Source: Isoetes taiwanensis
Taxonomy: Eukaryota > Streptophyta > Lycopodiopsida > Isoetales > Isoetaceae
Reading direction: 5' to 3'
Assembly: GCA_021234155.1 (NCBI GenBank)
Contig: JAJEKV010000113.1
Location: 1,647,237 to 1,711,236 of the forward strand
Length of the DNA stretch: 64,000 nucleotides
Translations under genes and position numbers: made by a program
Notes under the pieces: model-generated
Seen by the model: the letters and a program-made list of their open reading frames with translations, nothing else
Database searches by the model: none
Told to the model about the DNA's origin: nothing
Part shown: positions 12,223-22,967 of the stretch, in pieces
Layout of the letters: each line of letters starts with the position of its first letter
Numbering within the stretch: position 1 is the first letter of the stretch

Positions 12223-13150
12223 AGTCCAGCAGGCGTCAAGGATTTGGTTGTCGGTGCCTTTCAAGCAGCTTTTTCCTTTGTTTTTGGGCACAACGGTTTG
12301 CATGGCGAGTTCATCTTGCACAAAGCTAGGTTTTTCCTCTGGCAGCATGTTTGCTCTTGTCGGTGGCTTCTTCATCATGCTGAGATATGGTTTGACATGG
12401 GTTTATTAGATTTTTCTAGTGGATCTGTGATTTTTATTTTTCTGTTTTCTTGGTTCTTTCAGATTAGGCCAGCACCTCCGTAGCTTTGAGTCTATCTAAT
12501 TTCCTCCATTATTGGGCTCTACTTATCTATTTTCTTCCAGTTACTGGGCCGTTTCACATTGATTATTCTCCATGATTAACCGTTCTTACTCAAGCTTCTT
12601 TAGATTGGCAGTCCGCTATTTTCTACAGAGCATTGGAATAAATAGTGGCATCTGCAGATCTCTACTGCATGTGTGTTTTCAAGATTTTTGCAGATTTATC
12701 ATTTGGATTGGATATCTGGATACAGTTCTGGAACCGTCTATCTCAAGTCTGTGGTGGCCAGATTTTTGGGCGGCTGAAACCTTGATTATGAACAACCCAT
12801 CCTTTATCGATCTCTGGTTTTCAACCTGGTACTAGATTTGGTCCAAGATCTTCTGGTCCTTCGATTCCTTATGCTTATTCTCAATAGCATAATCTGTCTC
12901 GGAGCAATCCGAGTAGGGACCGATGGCAGAGGCTATGGACTGCAGGGCTAGAGCGGCCGCCGTTTTCTGTAGATTTTGATTCAGGGATTATGGGTCGTCA
13001 ATCCATGTTATATAATTTATTTATTTGTAACTAACAATTAATACTTTGGTATTGGTTTGGTGGCTAGGTTATGTGGCTTGCATTGGATTGGTTGCAGGTT
13101 CGATTCCGTTCATTTTTGCATTCAGACGCAACAACATTCCTCCACTTTTT

Positions 13151-13390
13151 CCTCTTTAAATTTCACATGTCCATTTTTTCTTTTTTCCATGGAGTTTTCT
13201 CCTATGTTGCGCGGTTTCAAACATTATTGTAAGTTATACTTGCTACATTGTTCCTCTTTAAATTTTCCATGTCCTTGCTTTCATTATTTCCTTTTTCCAT
13301 GGAGTTTTCTCCTATGTTGCACATTTCCATACTTCATTGTAAGTTCCACATATGCATGCTACATTTTTTTTTTCCTCTTTAAATTTTCGT
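13151..13390. repeat. ~100-120-bp tandem units, two and a part
   Basis: Units starting cctctttaaattt occur at 13151, 13253 and 13374. Each carries ttttccatggagttttctcc and atgttgc further in, then an attgtaagtt word. The last unit is only just begun. Confidence 0.75.
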
Positions 13391-13800
13391 GCGTTTATTT
13401 TGTCGTCATATATTGTCTCCGTTTCCCTCTCGTCTTGTCTTTTGTCATAACTTGATATCTTTTATCTTTTGGTCAATATCCGTGATGGCACATTTGAAAA
13501 TTGTTTTTGCCCTTGTTCTTTATGCCCGCCAATTCCTCTATCATACCATTTTTATGCCTAATTGTTCTCTAGCTTTCCACACATATTGTTTTTGTTGAGT
13601 GTTGGTGTTATTGTTGTATTTGCTATGAGTGCATTCAGGATTTGGTCTATCGTCTGTGTTATTTGCCTGCTTGTTAAGTTTTTTATTTCCTTTTACCACG
13701 TCCAACTTAGTCTTGCTTGCATTTTTTTCTATTGACATAAGCCCTCTTTCTTGTGTTTCGATATTGCTCATGGGCTTCGAAATGGAAGTTCTCTTTTGAT

Positions 13801-13840
13801 CGGCCGGTTTTCCCCCTTCAGACGAGTCTCTCACCAAAAT
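13801..13840. repeat. left copy of 40-bp target site duplication
   Basis: The 40 bases beginning cggccggttttccccc and ending caaaat recur at 14885-14924 with one mismatch (C/T). They exactly flank the element 13841-14884. Confidence 0.8.
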
Positions 13841-14884
13841 GCATGCGATTCGACACCGTCGGATCGCCATTTTGGGGAGAGACGAGGCTATATATACGTT
13901 GTAGGGCTCTTTCTCCATTATCGGCGTCTTCTCACAGCAGTTTTTCGGTCTCAGTTCCCTCCCTTCCCACCCTCAGTTATTTACATTCATGTTTTTTTCT
14001 CATTTTGATTTGTGATTCTATATCGCGTGGCTCGCGTGACCAGCCCCTCTGTATTTGAAGAGGTTATGTTGTTTTAAGATATGATGTTATGTCGCGGGGC
14101 TCGCGTGACCAGCCCTTTTTTATTCTTGAAGTATTTGTCATTTCTCGTGTGGCACGTGTGTATAGCCCCCTTGTGTTTGAGAGGTTATGTGGTTTTGCTG
14201 TATGATGTTATATCGCGTGGCTCGCGTGACCAGCCCCTTCCATTATTGAAGGATTGTGTTTTGTTATGGACCAGCCTCCGTGGGGGGTTTCACCGAGCCG
14301 GCGTGATGGCTTATATATTTTTGAGTTACGTGCTTCTTTTTACGTTGTTTTGTTTCCAGGCCATCTCATCCAACTGTGGGGAACTCGAACTTTTTTGAGT
14401 TACTTCCCTCCTATTCTATTCTAATGTCTAATGCATTTTGTTCGTTTTCTTTTGCCTTAAGTTTTTTCAGGTGATCATGGCCATTTGTTTCTTTCTTATG
14501 GCTCTCATGTTGGGTTCGAGCGGAATCGTCTTATTTGCGACCTCCATCTTGTGCTTCCTCGACTTTTTCATCAATGAACTCCACTTTGATGGCCCGGGGT
14601 TTTCCTTTGGAGCCATTGGACGAAGGTTTATCATTAGGGTTTTCCTCGAAAACCCGAAAGGGCGGGGTTTTTCATCCCGGTGATAAACTTTCGTACGTTG
14701 CCTCCTTTTTGCCTTTCTTATTTTACGCCATCTTCAAGGGGCTTGGGTTGTTCCTATGGCAGGTCCCTTTATTATTATTAGTGGGTAGTCAGACCACATT
14801 GGTGTGGTCGTCTAGCCCTTTAGATATTTTTCAAATGTTTGTACACTGCTGTGATGAAAGAGATGCCTATCTATCTATCTATCC
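13841..14884 (+). mobile_element. 1,044-bp tetranucleotide-tailed retroelement
   Basis: The element begins with the same 110-bp promoter-like head seen at 11921 and ends in (CTAT)3C directly before the right target duplication. The 40-bp direct repeats on both sides mark its limits precisely. Inside are a degenerate ~65-bp minisatellite (about 14010-14260) and a hairpin-rich stretch gggttttcctcgaaaaccc near 14637. Open frames of 81 and 137 codons show no known motif, so it is probably non-autonomous. The simple tail and target duplication indicate target-primed reverse transcription by a LINE supplied in trans. A 40-bp duplication is long compared with the usual 7-20 bp. Confidence 0.65.
14010..14260. 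repeat. degenerate ~65-bp minisatellite
   Basis: The phrase tatatcgcgtggctcgcgtgaccagccc, or a variant of it, occurs near 14019, 14088, 14137 (weakest) and 14209, with a ttgaag...gttatgt spacer between copies. Confidence 0.7.
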
Positions 14885-14924
14885 CGGCCGGTTTTCCCCC
14901 TTCAGACGAGTCTCTCATCAAAAT
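14885..14924. repeat. right copy of 40-bp target site duplication
   Basis: Matches 13801-13840 at 39 of 40 positions. It follows the (CTAT)n tail without a gap. Confidence 0.8.
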
Positions 14925-15910
14925 CAGGGTTTTATGCAAAGGGCATGATGCAAGCTTGAGCGGTGGCTATAAAGCTCCACATTCATACCGAAATTCTAGT
15001 ATAAAATGTTGATTCTGTGCTCCAGATAGGGTGGTAGATAAGCATTGGTGGAAATCTGAATGTACTCTGGTGGCACATTTTATGCCTGTGATGGTTGCTA
15101 CTATGCTCCAGAACATAGAAAGCAAATTTTGGAAGGCATAAAATCAACAATACAGATTAATAGATTGTTAGACGAAAAACTCAGATTTTTGTATTGTATT
15201 GCCTTAAGATTTGTATACGAATGGTTTATGGTAGATTCTTTATGTTGCTAGGAGGTGGGAATTAAGTGCAGGAGGTATGGCTGCATCTAGATGTAGTGCT
15301 TAAATGTAAGGCATTTGTGCTTATAGCAGGACATGATAGAGGTTTGTGCAGATGTAGAATGCTAGTTTAAATAAGTGATTTCGTTGCTTGCTAGGCAGTG
15401 AAAGCATGCACATACTTAAAAAGATTGCATGGTATGTTTTTTGCTATAGGACTGCTGGGAAGGATTGTTCATTCTAGTTAAGCTTTAGTATTCCAGGGTC
15501 ATGGATGCTTTTCTCTATACTACATGCCTAGATAGAGTAGAGAATAGTTTAATAGTTTCATTTAATGCTTTTTAGATGCTTCAGGTTCTTGCTTTAGAGG
15601 TCGAAATGTAGCTTTTCTTTAAGGATATTGTTGCTAACGTATTAGTGCCTTTATCTCATTAATATTAATTTCACATAAACAGGAAAATTTGTTTCTATAA
15701 ATAAGGATATCTCTGCCTTGGATGTATAGCTTGCTTGACTTAAATCTAATATAGATTGGAATGTATGCATGACCCAGGCATGCAATAAACTGAAATTCCA
15801 TGATTATGTATGATATTAAATGTTGAAGTTAAATTTTGATTTAGTTTACATCCTAGACAGCTATAGATAACATGCTTCTCATTATCACTTAATGGAATTG
15901 AAGATAATAG
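14918..15910. repeat. segmental duplicate, right part (paired with 55.08-56.04 kb)
   Basis: Collinear with about 55080-56035. Shared landmarks include gtggcacattttatg, aatgctagttta, gttgttcattctagt and tttgatttagtttacat. Differences cluster at CTG/CAG words, for example tgcctgtgatgg here versus tgtgatgg there. Confidence 0.75.
15060..15251 (+). CDS. possible exon or gene fragment, Cys-rich
   Basis: A 63-codon frame starts ATG at 15060. It contains the core FYACDGCYYAPEHRKQIL, with Cys pairs that could bind zinc. The DNA is conserved in the paralogous segment near 55210-55290, where the frame is broken by loss of a few bases at a CTG site. Codons upstream are closed by TGA. I do not recognise the family. 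It might be the end of an exon whose start lies in a different frame because of sequence errors, or it may be chance. Confidence 0.25.
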   Translation: MYSGGTFYACDGCYYAPEHRKQILEGIKSTIQINRLLDEKLRFLYCIALRFVYEWFMVDSLCC

Positions 15911-16191
15911 CAATATGATAGTCTCTACACTCAAAGAGTGGAAGCAACAGATCCAACAAAACTAAATAGGTAAGAGCCACGCAAAATGAATGCAAGAGAG
16001 TTGCTATAACCATTCCAAAACTTCACAATTTTTTTCAAGCTTTAAGCTCAATAAATAATTAAACATTTTACAAGGACAATCTTAATCTTTAATTTATAAC
16101 AAACGATTTAGACGTTCTCACCATATCCTTACTACTTTTGAACTGCATGCTCGACGAAAAGCCCAGCAAGCACTGGGCATTTTTTCTAGTT
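15911..16191. other. intergenic DNA
   Basis: AT-rich. It holds a 6-bp-stem hairpin gcccagcaagcactgggc followed by T residues at 16161-16185. Nothing else was recognised. Confidence 0.4.
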
Positions 16192-16574
16192 TGATTTGTT
16201 AGCCATGTGGGCTAAACATAAGTATTAGTGGCATGGGCCACATGTATATATCATATTGGAACTCAAGATCTAAGGCCCAGATTTCAGCCTAGTTTTGTGG
16301 TAGATGAGATGTTAGTTAGAGTTAGGGTTTTGCTGTACTATTTAGAGAGAGCATATCCTCTCATTGTTCAGGGTCTCGCTCACGTTTTGGAGCACTTTTA
16401 GCGCATCAATATCACGATTGAGTTTTGTTCATTCTTTGCATTTGTTCTTGTTCTTGGAGTCTCTTCCCATCTTATTTTGTTGATTCATGAGCATTTGTGG
16501 GATCCTTGTAGCATCCGACAGTTATGGACTGCTGCTGCAAGGTGTATGCCAAGAACCCCAAAATCAACATGATT
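16192..16574. mobile_element. solo LTR, Copia-like ends, TSD TGATT
   Basis: A 373-bp segment (16197-16569) begins TGTTAG and ends CAACA, the terminal words typical of plant Copia LTRs. It is bounded by the exact 5-bp direct repeat tgatt at 16192-16196 and 16570-16574. A TATA-like tgtatatatca lies near 16242. No internal region or second LTR is adjacent, so it is a solo LTR left by recombination. The call rests on end words plus the short duplication; no family match could be run. Confidence 0.55.
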
Positions 16575-17520
16575 TAATGGAGATTATTTTGAACTCAATC
16601 ATATGAGTCCAGCTTTTATTTTGATTATATTGGTGCATAGGCTAAATAGAGTTTTCTCTCTTCTCTATTTTTGCAAGTTTATCAAAGGCTTTATTCTCTT
16701 CCACGCCACTTTCTCTAATGGCTTGCCATCATATTATCTGCCATCTTCGGTTTCTCATTAGAGTTGCCATTGTTTGCAACTCTATACCATTTGAATATTT
16801 CTTCTCTAGACTCAAGCTTATGAAAAGCAAATTTTATTAACAATCTCTGCCTTCAGAGTCATTATGTCAAAGTTGGAGTGGACCTATAAAAGTCGTATGC
16901 TCCTGCTATTTATAAGAAATGAGATAACCTGGATTAGATCATGCATCATGTGTCAACAAGGATTGCAACAGATATGAAAAGGATGCATTTCTTACTGCAG
17001 CTTGGGTACCTCGCAACACGTTTGCTTGTAATTCCTTGAAGAATATGAATATTGCAGATTGCATAAAGGACGAAAGGTGTAACGCCTAGATAAAGTATAG
17101 GCATTGCAATATTGTAGAGATGGGCATCGCAAGTGATCAAACTTATGCATAAGCTTTCTTTATGGGGTGATCTTCTATTGCCTTATCCTATATGAATTGA
17201 AATCAAGTTCAATATTTATATTTCATGGTCATAATTTTCTTAAGAATTATAAAACCATGCCATTGACTCAATTTTTTTGGAAAATTGATACGATTAATGC
17301 AAATTGCGATACTTAAATATCTCATAACAATCTCAAAAGTGAAGAACAAGAACAAGAAAAAAACTAAATTCCGATAAACTGACATGGCAGCACAAATTAA
17401 CCACCCAATCAGATCCATTAGGTAATGGCAAATACTACACACTAGTTCTGGCTTCTGGCTTAATGGAATGATCAAGCTACTCCAAGTACACTCTTGATCA
17501 AGGGAACAATAATTGGCTTA
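16575..17520. other. intergenic DNA, no gene recognised
   Basis: AT-rich DNA with small overlapping frames of up to 88 codons and no motif. It lies between the solo LTR and the LTR that starts at 17521. Confidence 0.45.
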
Positions 17521-17740
17521 TGTGACGCTCCCTGCCGTATACGGTGCTTCCATCGTATAAAAATCGGAGATCCCCTCCTGCCAGCCTTGCAAGCTAACAA
17601 CAGGCCGTCCACCTGACATCAGACTCTTGATGATGAGCAAGAGTCCACGTGGGAAAAATGGACATGTCATTCATCCCGTCATCTCTCGGGATCTACCTAG
17701 CTGCGGAAGCACATGAATGTTAGCACAACAACACATCACA

Positions 17741-17743
<3 letters not shown>

Positions 17744-17779
<36 letters not shown>

Positions 17780-20700
17780 AAGGCAAGGATTTTTTTGGTA
17801 TTCATGTTAACATAAGTACATCAAAGGAGGTTATCCATTAGAAAATGGTATACCAAGCAAAGGCATGCAGAAATACAGATTCTGACATGTCCAAAAAGAA
17901 CTCCTATCATGGAGTGAATACAAACTTAAAAGTTTTAAACTTGCAGAAACAGTTGTATCAGAAATTCAGTTGGGAACCTGGAAACCCTCTTGTGCTGCAA
18001 TCAAATCTTGTATGGTCAGGTTTTCCACCCTGCGTCTACCATAGATATTCAGAAGTAGATCAAGCTCCTCACAAGGGAAATTTGTGAAATCTAACAGAAG
18101 GAGCACATGTGCCTCCCTTTTTTGCTGCCATGCATGAAACAGGTCCAGGAAGAAAGGCCTCAGCCCGTTATTTCTCCAAACCTCTTTCCTCTTCAATAGC
18201 TTCTTGATGGCCAGGGCGTGAATCATTTCTTGCTTCAGCTGGATAAAGATGTTCTCCATTTCAGCGTGAGATAACATAGCCTCCTCCTCATCCGAATTTT
18301 CTGCCTGCCCCATTCCTCTAGTAGAACTTCCTACTCTATTGAGTCTTCTCATAGCATCTGTGCAAAACATCATCAGATAATGTTAGTTTTAGTATAAAGA
18401 ATTCAAAAGGTCCCTTAAAGGAACCAATACTGTCCCATTCTGTATCATATTTTTTCCCCTTTAGTGTTTTGTGGGCAATGGCTAAGATTTGAATAAGGTC
18501 CAGCAAAGTTCTTTTCAGCCAAATCATAGATGGGGCATGACCTCCAATCATAACTTTGTTTCTGTGTAACCATATAGCCCAACAAGTCAGAGTTCTCATA
18601 GTGTTGACCAGTCTGCTACCATTGACCCAAAAGGAAAGTAAATTATTAATGGTTGGCACTCCCTTATTAATTTGTGCTGTCCAGCTCCAAAAATCTAGTA
18701 ACCAATTGCATACAAAAACATGGTTTGAATTCTCTACTTCCCCATATAATTTGCATTGGTTTGATACAGTGTGATCATATTTGGATCGATTCTGATTAGT
18801 GGCTAGACTCTGATGCAAAGCAATCCATTTAAAGGTTTTGATCCTAGCAGCAGTGTATATCTTCCATCCTTTTGCACAAACAGAACTTAATTTGTCCTCC
18901 TCACAGTTCCATAGTAGAGTAGCTTTGGATGGTTTCCTTTCAAGTAAGGCCCTGTAGATGTCTTTGACCGAATATACTTCTTTCTTATTCAACTGCCATT
19001 GATTATTGTTCTGGTTGAGTTCCTGATATCCTCCCATATGTTCCATAATGAGATGGTAGATCTTTTTATCTATTTCAGAACCTTTAGTTCTGTTCTTAAA
19101 CTCCTCCCAAGTGAGCCATCTGTTTGAAGGGTCCCTTAGATCTTCAATTTTGTTAATACTTGCATTGAACCATTGCATGTACTTCTGAGGGTGTTGAAGG
19201 GCCAAGTAACCAATGCCTTCAGGATCTAGATCAGGGTGCCAAAAAAAGTTAGTATCTTTACTCCTGGCATCCAAAACAGGTGGTCTAAAACATAATGCAG
19301 CATTATTCCATGCATCCAGGATTCTTCTCATTATATTGGATGTTCCAGAGCCTGGAGTCAACTGAAAGAAGGCTGAATCAGGTAGGCAGTGCTTGAGAGT
19401 GACACTCCCAACAGGGTGAGAGCACTGCAACCAATATCTGATTAGCTTAAGGGCAGGGGATGGTCTGTTAAGATATAGAGCTCTCCATACCATCTTGGCA
19501 GCTAAGGCTTGAGCTTGTACAAATAAGTCCTTACAACCGAGACCCCCATCTTTCCTTGGTTTGACCAGGTCTGACCATGCTACTTTATGTGACCCTTGCC
19601 ATATGAACTTCCTGATGATCCTTTCAATTTGATTGTAAGAGGCCTTGTCTCCTACCAGAACTGAGGAGAAGAAAACATGTGTACTACAAATCACAGAATT
19701 AGCAATTTCAATTCTTCCAGCAAGAGATAAAGTGGAAGGATACCTATGGAGTTTTTCCTTAATCCTGGACACTATAGGTTCCCACAGTCCATGTAAAGAG
19801 TGGTTGAGAGCAAGAGGGATCCCCAGAATCTTTGTAGCTGCCCTGTTATCCAGAACCTTTATGCCATGGATAGTTGTCTCCTTAGTGTCATAAATTATTG
19901 CACTTTTGGCTTTATTTAACATAACCCCTGCAGCAGCCCCAAATTTATCAATTGCCTCCAGGAAGTTAGGCAGACTGTTATCTCCATGCTTAAGAAACAC
20001 AAAGGTGTCATCAGCATATTGCATTATTGTGAAGTCCTCATCCCCTTGTGGCATCTTCAAGCTGCTAATTAGCTTCCTTTCCTGTAAACTAACAGCCATT
20101 CTAGTGACCATTTCAGCAATAATCAAGAATAGGTATGGGGCCAGTGGGCATCCTTGCCTCACCCCTCTCTGGCATTGGAAAGGTTTAGATGGAGTACCAT
20201 TAATAATTATGGCAGATGAAGCATTAGCATTGAAACTCCAAATTTTGTTGTATATGGTATCTGGAAACCCAAGGTGTGCCATGGCCTTTTGTAAGAACCT
20301 CCAATCAATGGTGTCATATGCTCTCTGAAAGTCAAGCTTCAGAAGCATGCATTGTTGGCCTGACAATTTGTTCCAGTGCAAGCCTTCAGTTGCTCCTATA
20401 TAATTATCCAGTATGTTTCTTTGAGGCAAGAAAGCAGATTGACAGGGACTGATCAGCTTATATAAAACACATTTAAGCCTGTTAGCCATCATTTTGGCTA
20501 GGATCTTATAGCTTGTATTGGTCAATGTGATGGGTCTCCAATCTCCCAAAACCTGAGGAGTATCCACCTTAGGAATCATGGTGATGTGCCCTGCATTAAT
20601 TGCAGGATGTAGCTTTGAGGCACTCCATGCCCCTTGAAAGAAGGTAATCAGATCTTCTTTCGTTATATCCCAGAACTCCAGGTAGAATTCTGGTTGTAGA

Positions 20701-21650
20701 CCGTCTGGACCAGGGCTTTTTTATTTGGCCATAGATTTCAGTGTTTCCAAGATCTCCCTCTCCTGTGGGACTGTCAGTAATTCTTCCTCACTGATCTTTC
20801 CAGAGCTTTGTGGAATGTCCTTGAAGAATTCTGTCAGAGTTTGCTCCTCTGCTTGTTTATTCTCAAAGAGCTTAGAGTATTCCCTTTGAAAGTATTCCTC
20901 GATCTCTTTTTGTTCCTCTATGCTTTCCTGGCCATCTCTGATTTTGGTAATCCCATTATTCACCATTCTACTTTTAGCCGTTCTAAAAAAGAAAGCAGAA
21001 CTGCCATTATCCATATTGTTGAAATATTTGGTTCTGCTTCTCACTGCCAAAGACTTTGCTTCTTTCTCCTCAATGATTTTAACCTTTTTTTTCCAGGTCT
21101 TCCTCTTCATCCTGCAAAGTTTTATTATTTTTGTCATTGAATAACTTTTTCCTGATCTGTTTAATAGCCCCATAAATAGACTGTCCTTCCTCTTCTCCAA
21201 GGACCAGCTTTTCCCCCATTGATTAATCCAATTCTTTATGTCTTTAACCCTCTGGCAGAAAGCATTCATGGATCCTTGTCTGGGAATTGCCCCTAACTTG
21301 TAATAAAACTCCTTGTATTCTTCACAAAACCTTTTCATATTGAGTAGGTCTGTGTTAAACTTAAATGGAACATTTGTCCCTCCCTTCCTTGGGGCAGTTT
21401 TATTCTCAAGGGATTGGGGAAAGTGATCTGAATTGAATTTGCTAAATCACCAGTAACAATAGCCGAATCCCATGCAGTTATGGACTTGTTGTAAAGATAG
21501 AATCTATCCAATAGGCAGTAAGTCCTTTGCTCCCCTTTCTTTTATTACTCCATGAGTACATATTCGATGATGAGGGGGGGACATAGGAAAAGTGTAGCAT
21601 GAGATCCTGCCATGCTTCCCTTTCTTTTTTTGTCATGTTCATTTATTTCC
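17744..21650 (-). mobile_element. L1-clade LINE, 5'-truncated
   Basis: A 35-base T run at 17744-17778 is the poly(A) tail of a minus-strand element. Upstream of it in element order lie a ~550-bp 3'UTR, the reverse-transcriptase ORF2 (18336-21338 and beyond) and the last part of the endonuclease. The SDHFP endonuclease motif is readable near 21420-21435, and the LDRFY block is near 21495. Sequence similarity to an endonuclease fades by about 21650, so ORF1 and most of the endonuclease are missing, the usual 5' truncation. No clear target duplication was found. It sits inside the LTR spanning 17521-22967 and so is younger than that LTR. Confidence 0.85.
18336..21440 (-). pseudogene. LINE ORF2: endonuclease end, reverse transcriptase, zf-RVT
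   Basis: One frame runs from the SDHFP motif near 21435 to the stop at 18336, broken only by a TAA at 20721-20723 just before the KSPGPDG motif. Upstream of SDHFP a frameshift separates it from the LDRFY part. The RT blocks are clear in the 747-codon stretch: LKLDFQRAYD near residue 80, GVRQGCPLAPYLF near 140, QYADDTF near 187 with the catalytic Asp pair, and LAGRIEIANSV in the thumb. The C-terminal zf-RVT region reads CKLYGEVENSNHVFVC, with Tyr where the family usually has the second Cys. The protein would nick DNA and reverse-transcribe LINE RNA at the target, but this copy cannot make it whole. Confidence 0.85.
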
Positions 21651-22750
21651 CCAATTTCTGATCACCATAACATGATACATCATAATATAACATCAACAAG
21701 GGGAAATCCTACCCATGGCTCAGACTCAGGGATGGACTGATGCTTGAGGTCTTCAGAGGTCAATGCAGACAGAGTTCATGGCAATGGATTTGGCTGGCAT
21801 AGAACATGGTCGTTGGGTAGTCCACTCCATCCACCCCTTCTGTGCATACTTTGCAGATAGGCTGATAAGTTTTGGGATCGGACCATAGCCTGCCAGGGGC
21901 ATAGCTAAAGGGGTTACTCCTGGGTTGCATCTCCCTAATCCCAATGAGGCAGGAGGAGATCACTCTCTTCTCCAGAGGATACATGCAAATGACAGGTTGA
22001 CTAGAGAGCCACTGCTCGACTACGACTTCAACCCCATTGAAGGTGGCCTCATCACCCAAGAGGTAGCCCATACCAGAGCCACACGCAGTGCATAAGGTAT
22101 TAGGCCTAATCCACAATGTTCACTGGTAGGCTTTACACACCAGAGGGAGCAGCTGCCACAAGTTCCCCATTGTCAGCCTGTATAGCCCCTCAACCCACAG
22201 TGCAGGCGGGCTCTTATGCACAGGCCGCATTAATTGGGAATTAATGTGGCTAATCTAGGAACATCAACTAAGAAGGCTTTGGGTCTCTACCCCCCTTCCC
22301 AATACACAAGAGGTGCGCACAGAGTAATCCTAAATACTGAGAAATATCTAATCTATCTAATCTAAACACACTAGATTAGGTTCATTTGTTAGAGGGCTGA
22401 GATCTTGGGATCTAGAGGTCCTCTAAAGCTAAGAAGGGATGCAAACTCGGCTTAATGCCAATCCTGAAGTTGGCATTGCATCACAGATCATCTACATACT
22501 GGATCCTTGGTTGGCTCCCATTCCCCTGAGGCATCCATCATGCCGAGATGCTTGAGAGATGTCGAGATCGAGGGAGCAAGTGCAGAATGCAAGCTCCACT
22601 GTCCGGAACTGCCGCAATGTGTGCTCCTGAGACTCGAATCCGAAAAGGAAAACTTTTACGGTTCCAGCCCCTTTTAGCCCACGAATCTAGGGCGAGGGTG
22701 TGGGGCCCAATGGCTGGTTTCCATGTGGCACTAGGGCTTATATTAGAACG
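21651..22750. other. LTR sequence right of the nested LINE
   Basis: This stretch is assigned to the split LTR. It contains a 118-codon minus-strand open frame (21760-22116, opened by a TTG and preceded at once by TGA) with Cys pairs CTAC and CKVC. I do not recognise it, and its location within an LTR argues against a host gene. Confidence 0.35.
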
Positions 22751-22800
22751 ATTTTTTATCGTCCACTGAGACCAATCGGCCTATGTCAATATCCTATAGA
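22751..22800 (-). mobile_element. short 3' end related to the tetranucleotide-tailed family
   Basis: The plus-strand phrase ttttttatcgtccactgag, continued by accaatcggcctatg, parallels attttaacgtccacggagg at 2526. On the minus strand this is the family terminus GTGGACGNTAAAA with only about 50 bp kept. Confidence 0.4.
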
Positions 22801-22826
22801 CCAATCGGCCTATAGGATATTGACAT
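22783..22826. repeat. perfect 17-bp inverted repeat, 10-base loop
   Basis: Arm atgtcaatatcctatag at 22783-22799 pairs perfectly with ctataggatattgacat at 22810-22826, around the loop accaatcggc. The loop phrase is itself a repeat of the sequence just before the first arm. It could form a stable hairpin in RNA or single-stranded DNA. Confidence 0.85.
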
Positions 22827-22967
22827 ATCCTATAGATATGTGCAATATAATGGGTCTAATGGTTGTACCTCATGGTACAACTCTAACTAGGTCAAGTATC
22901 GACATGTACTAGTGACGTGGTAGTATAATATAGGTATTCATACCGTATATTTTCTTGGAACGTCACA

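Larger units (their letters stand above)
12031..13800. other. body following promoter-like head 1; no gene recognised
   Basis: About 1.8 kb of T-rich DNA between the first head and the target duplication of the 13.8-14.9 kb insertion. It contains a 35-bp tandem duplication (12153-12222), near-duplicate phrases at 12086-12135, and ~100-120-bp tandem units at 13151-13390. Plus-strand frames of up to 232 codons (11785-12483) have low-complexity Ser/Phe composition and no motif, so I do not call them genes. Confidence 0.45.
17521..22967 (-). mobile_element. 3' LTR of an LTR retrotransposon, split by a LINE
   Basis: The left end reads TGTGACGCTCC and the right end reads GGAACGTCACA, giving matched inverted ends TGTGACG...CGTCACA. 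Just outside the right end, the minus strand reads AAGGTGGGGAGAA (22968-22980), a good polypurine tract abutting the TG of a 3' LTR in minus orientation. Removing the LINE at 17744 to about 21650 leaves an LTR of about 1.5 kb. The body of the element should lie to the right from 22981, but no pol gene is legible there and no second LTR is seen in the window. It could also be a non-autonomous or decayed element. Confidence 0.5.

Noticed and set aside
11785-12483. 232-codon plus-strand open frame
   Set aside because: Low-complexity Ser/Phe/Leu composition, runs through the promoter-like head and a 35-bp duplication, and has no motif.
16161-16185. Hairpin gcccag/ctgggc followed by T run, like a bacterial terminator
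   Set aside because: The context is plant nuclear repeat DNA with no gene upstream; a 6-bp stem with a T run is expected by chance.
18336-20579. Retron or group II intron reverse transcriptase
   Set aside because: The endonuclease SDH motif, the zf-RVT region and the poly(A) tail identify an L1 LINE.
21760-22116. 118-codon minus-strand frame with two Cys pairs as a host gene
   Set aside because: It lies in the inferred LTR, has no ATG at the start and shows no recognised domain.
17521-22967. DNA transposon with TGTGACG inverted ends
   Set aside because: The inverted ends are only about 7-11 bp, and a polypurine tract abuts one end, which fits an LTR better. No transposase frame is present.
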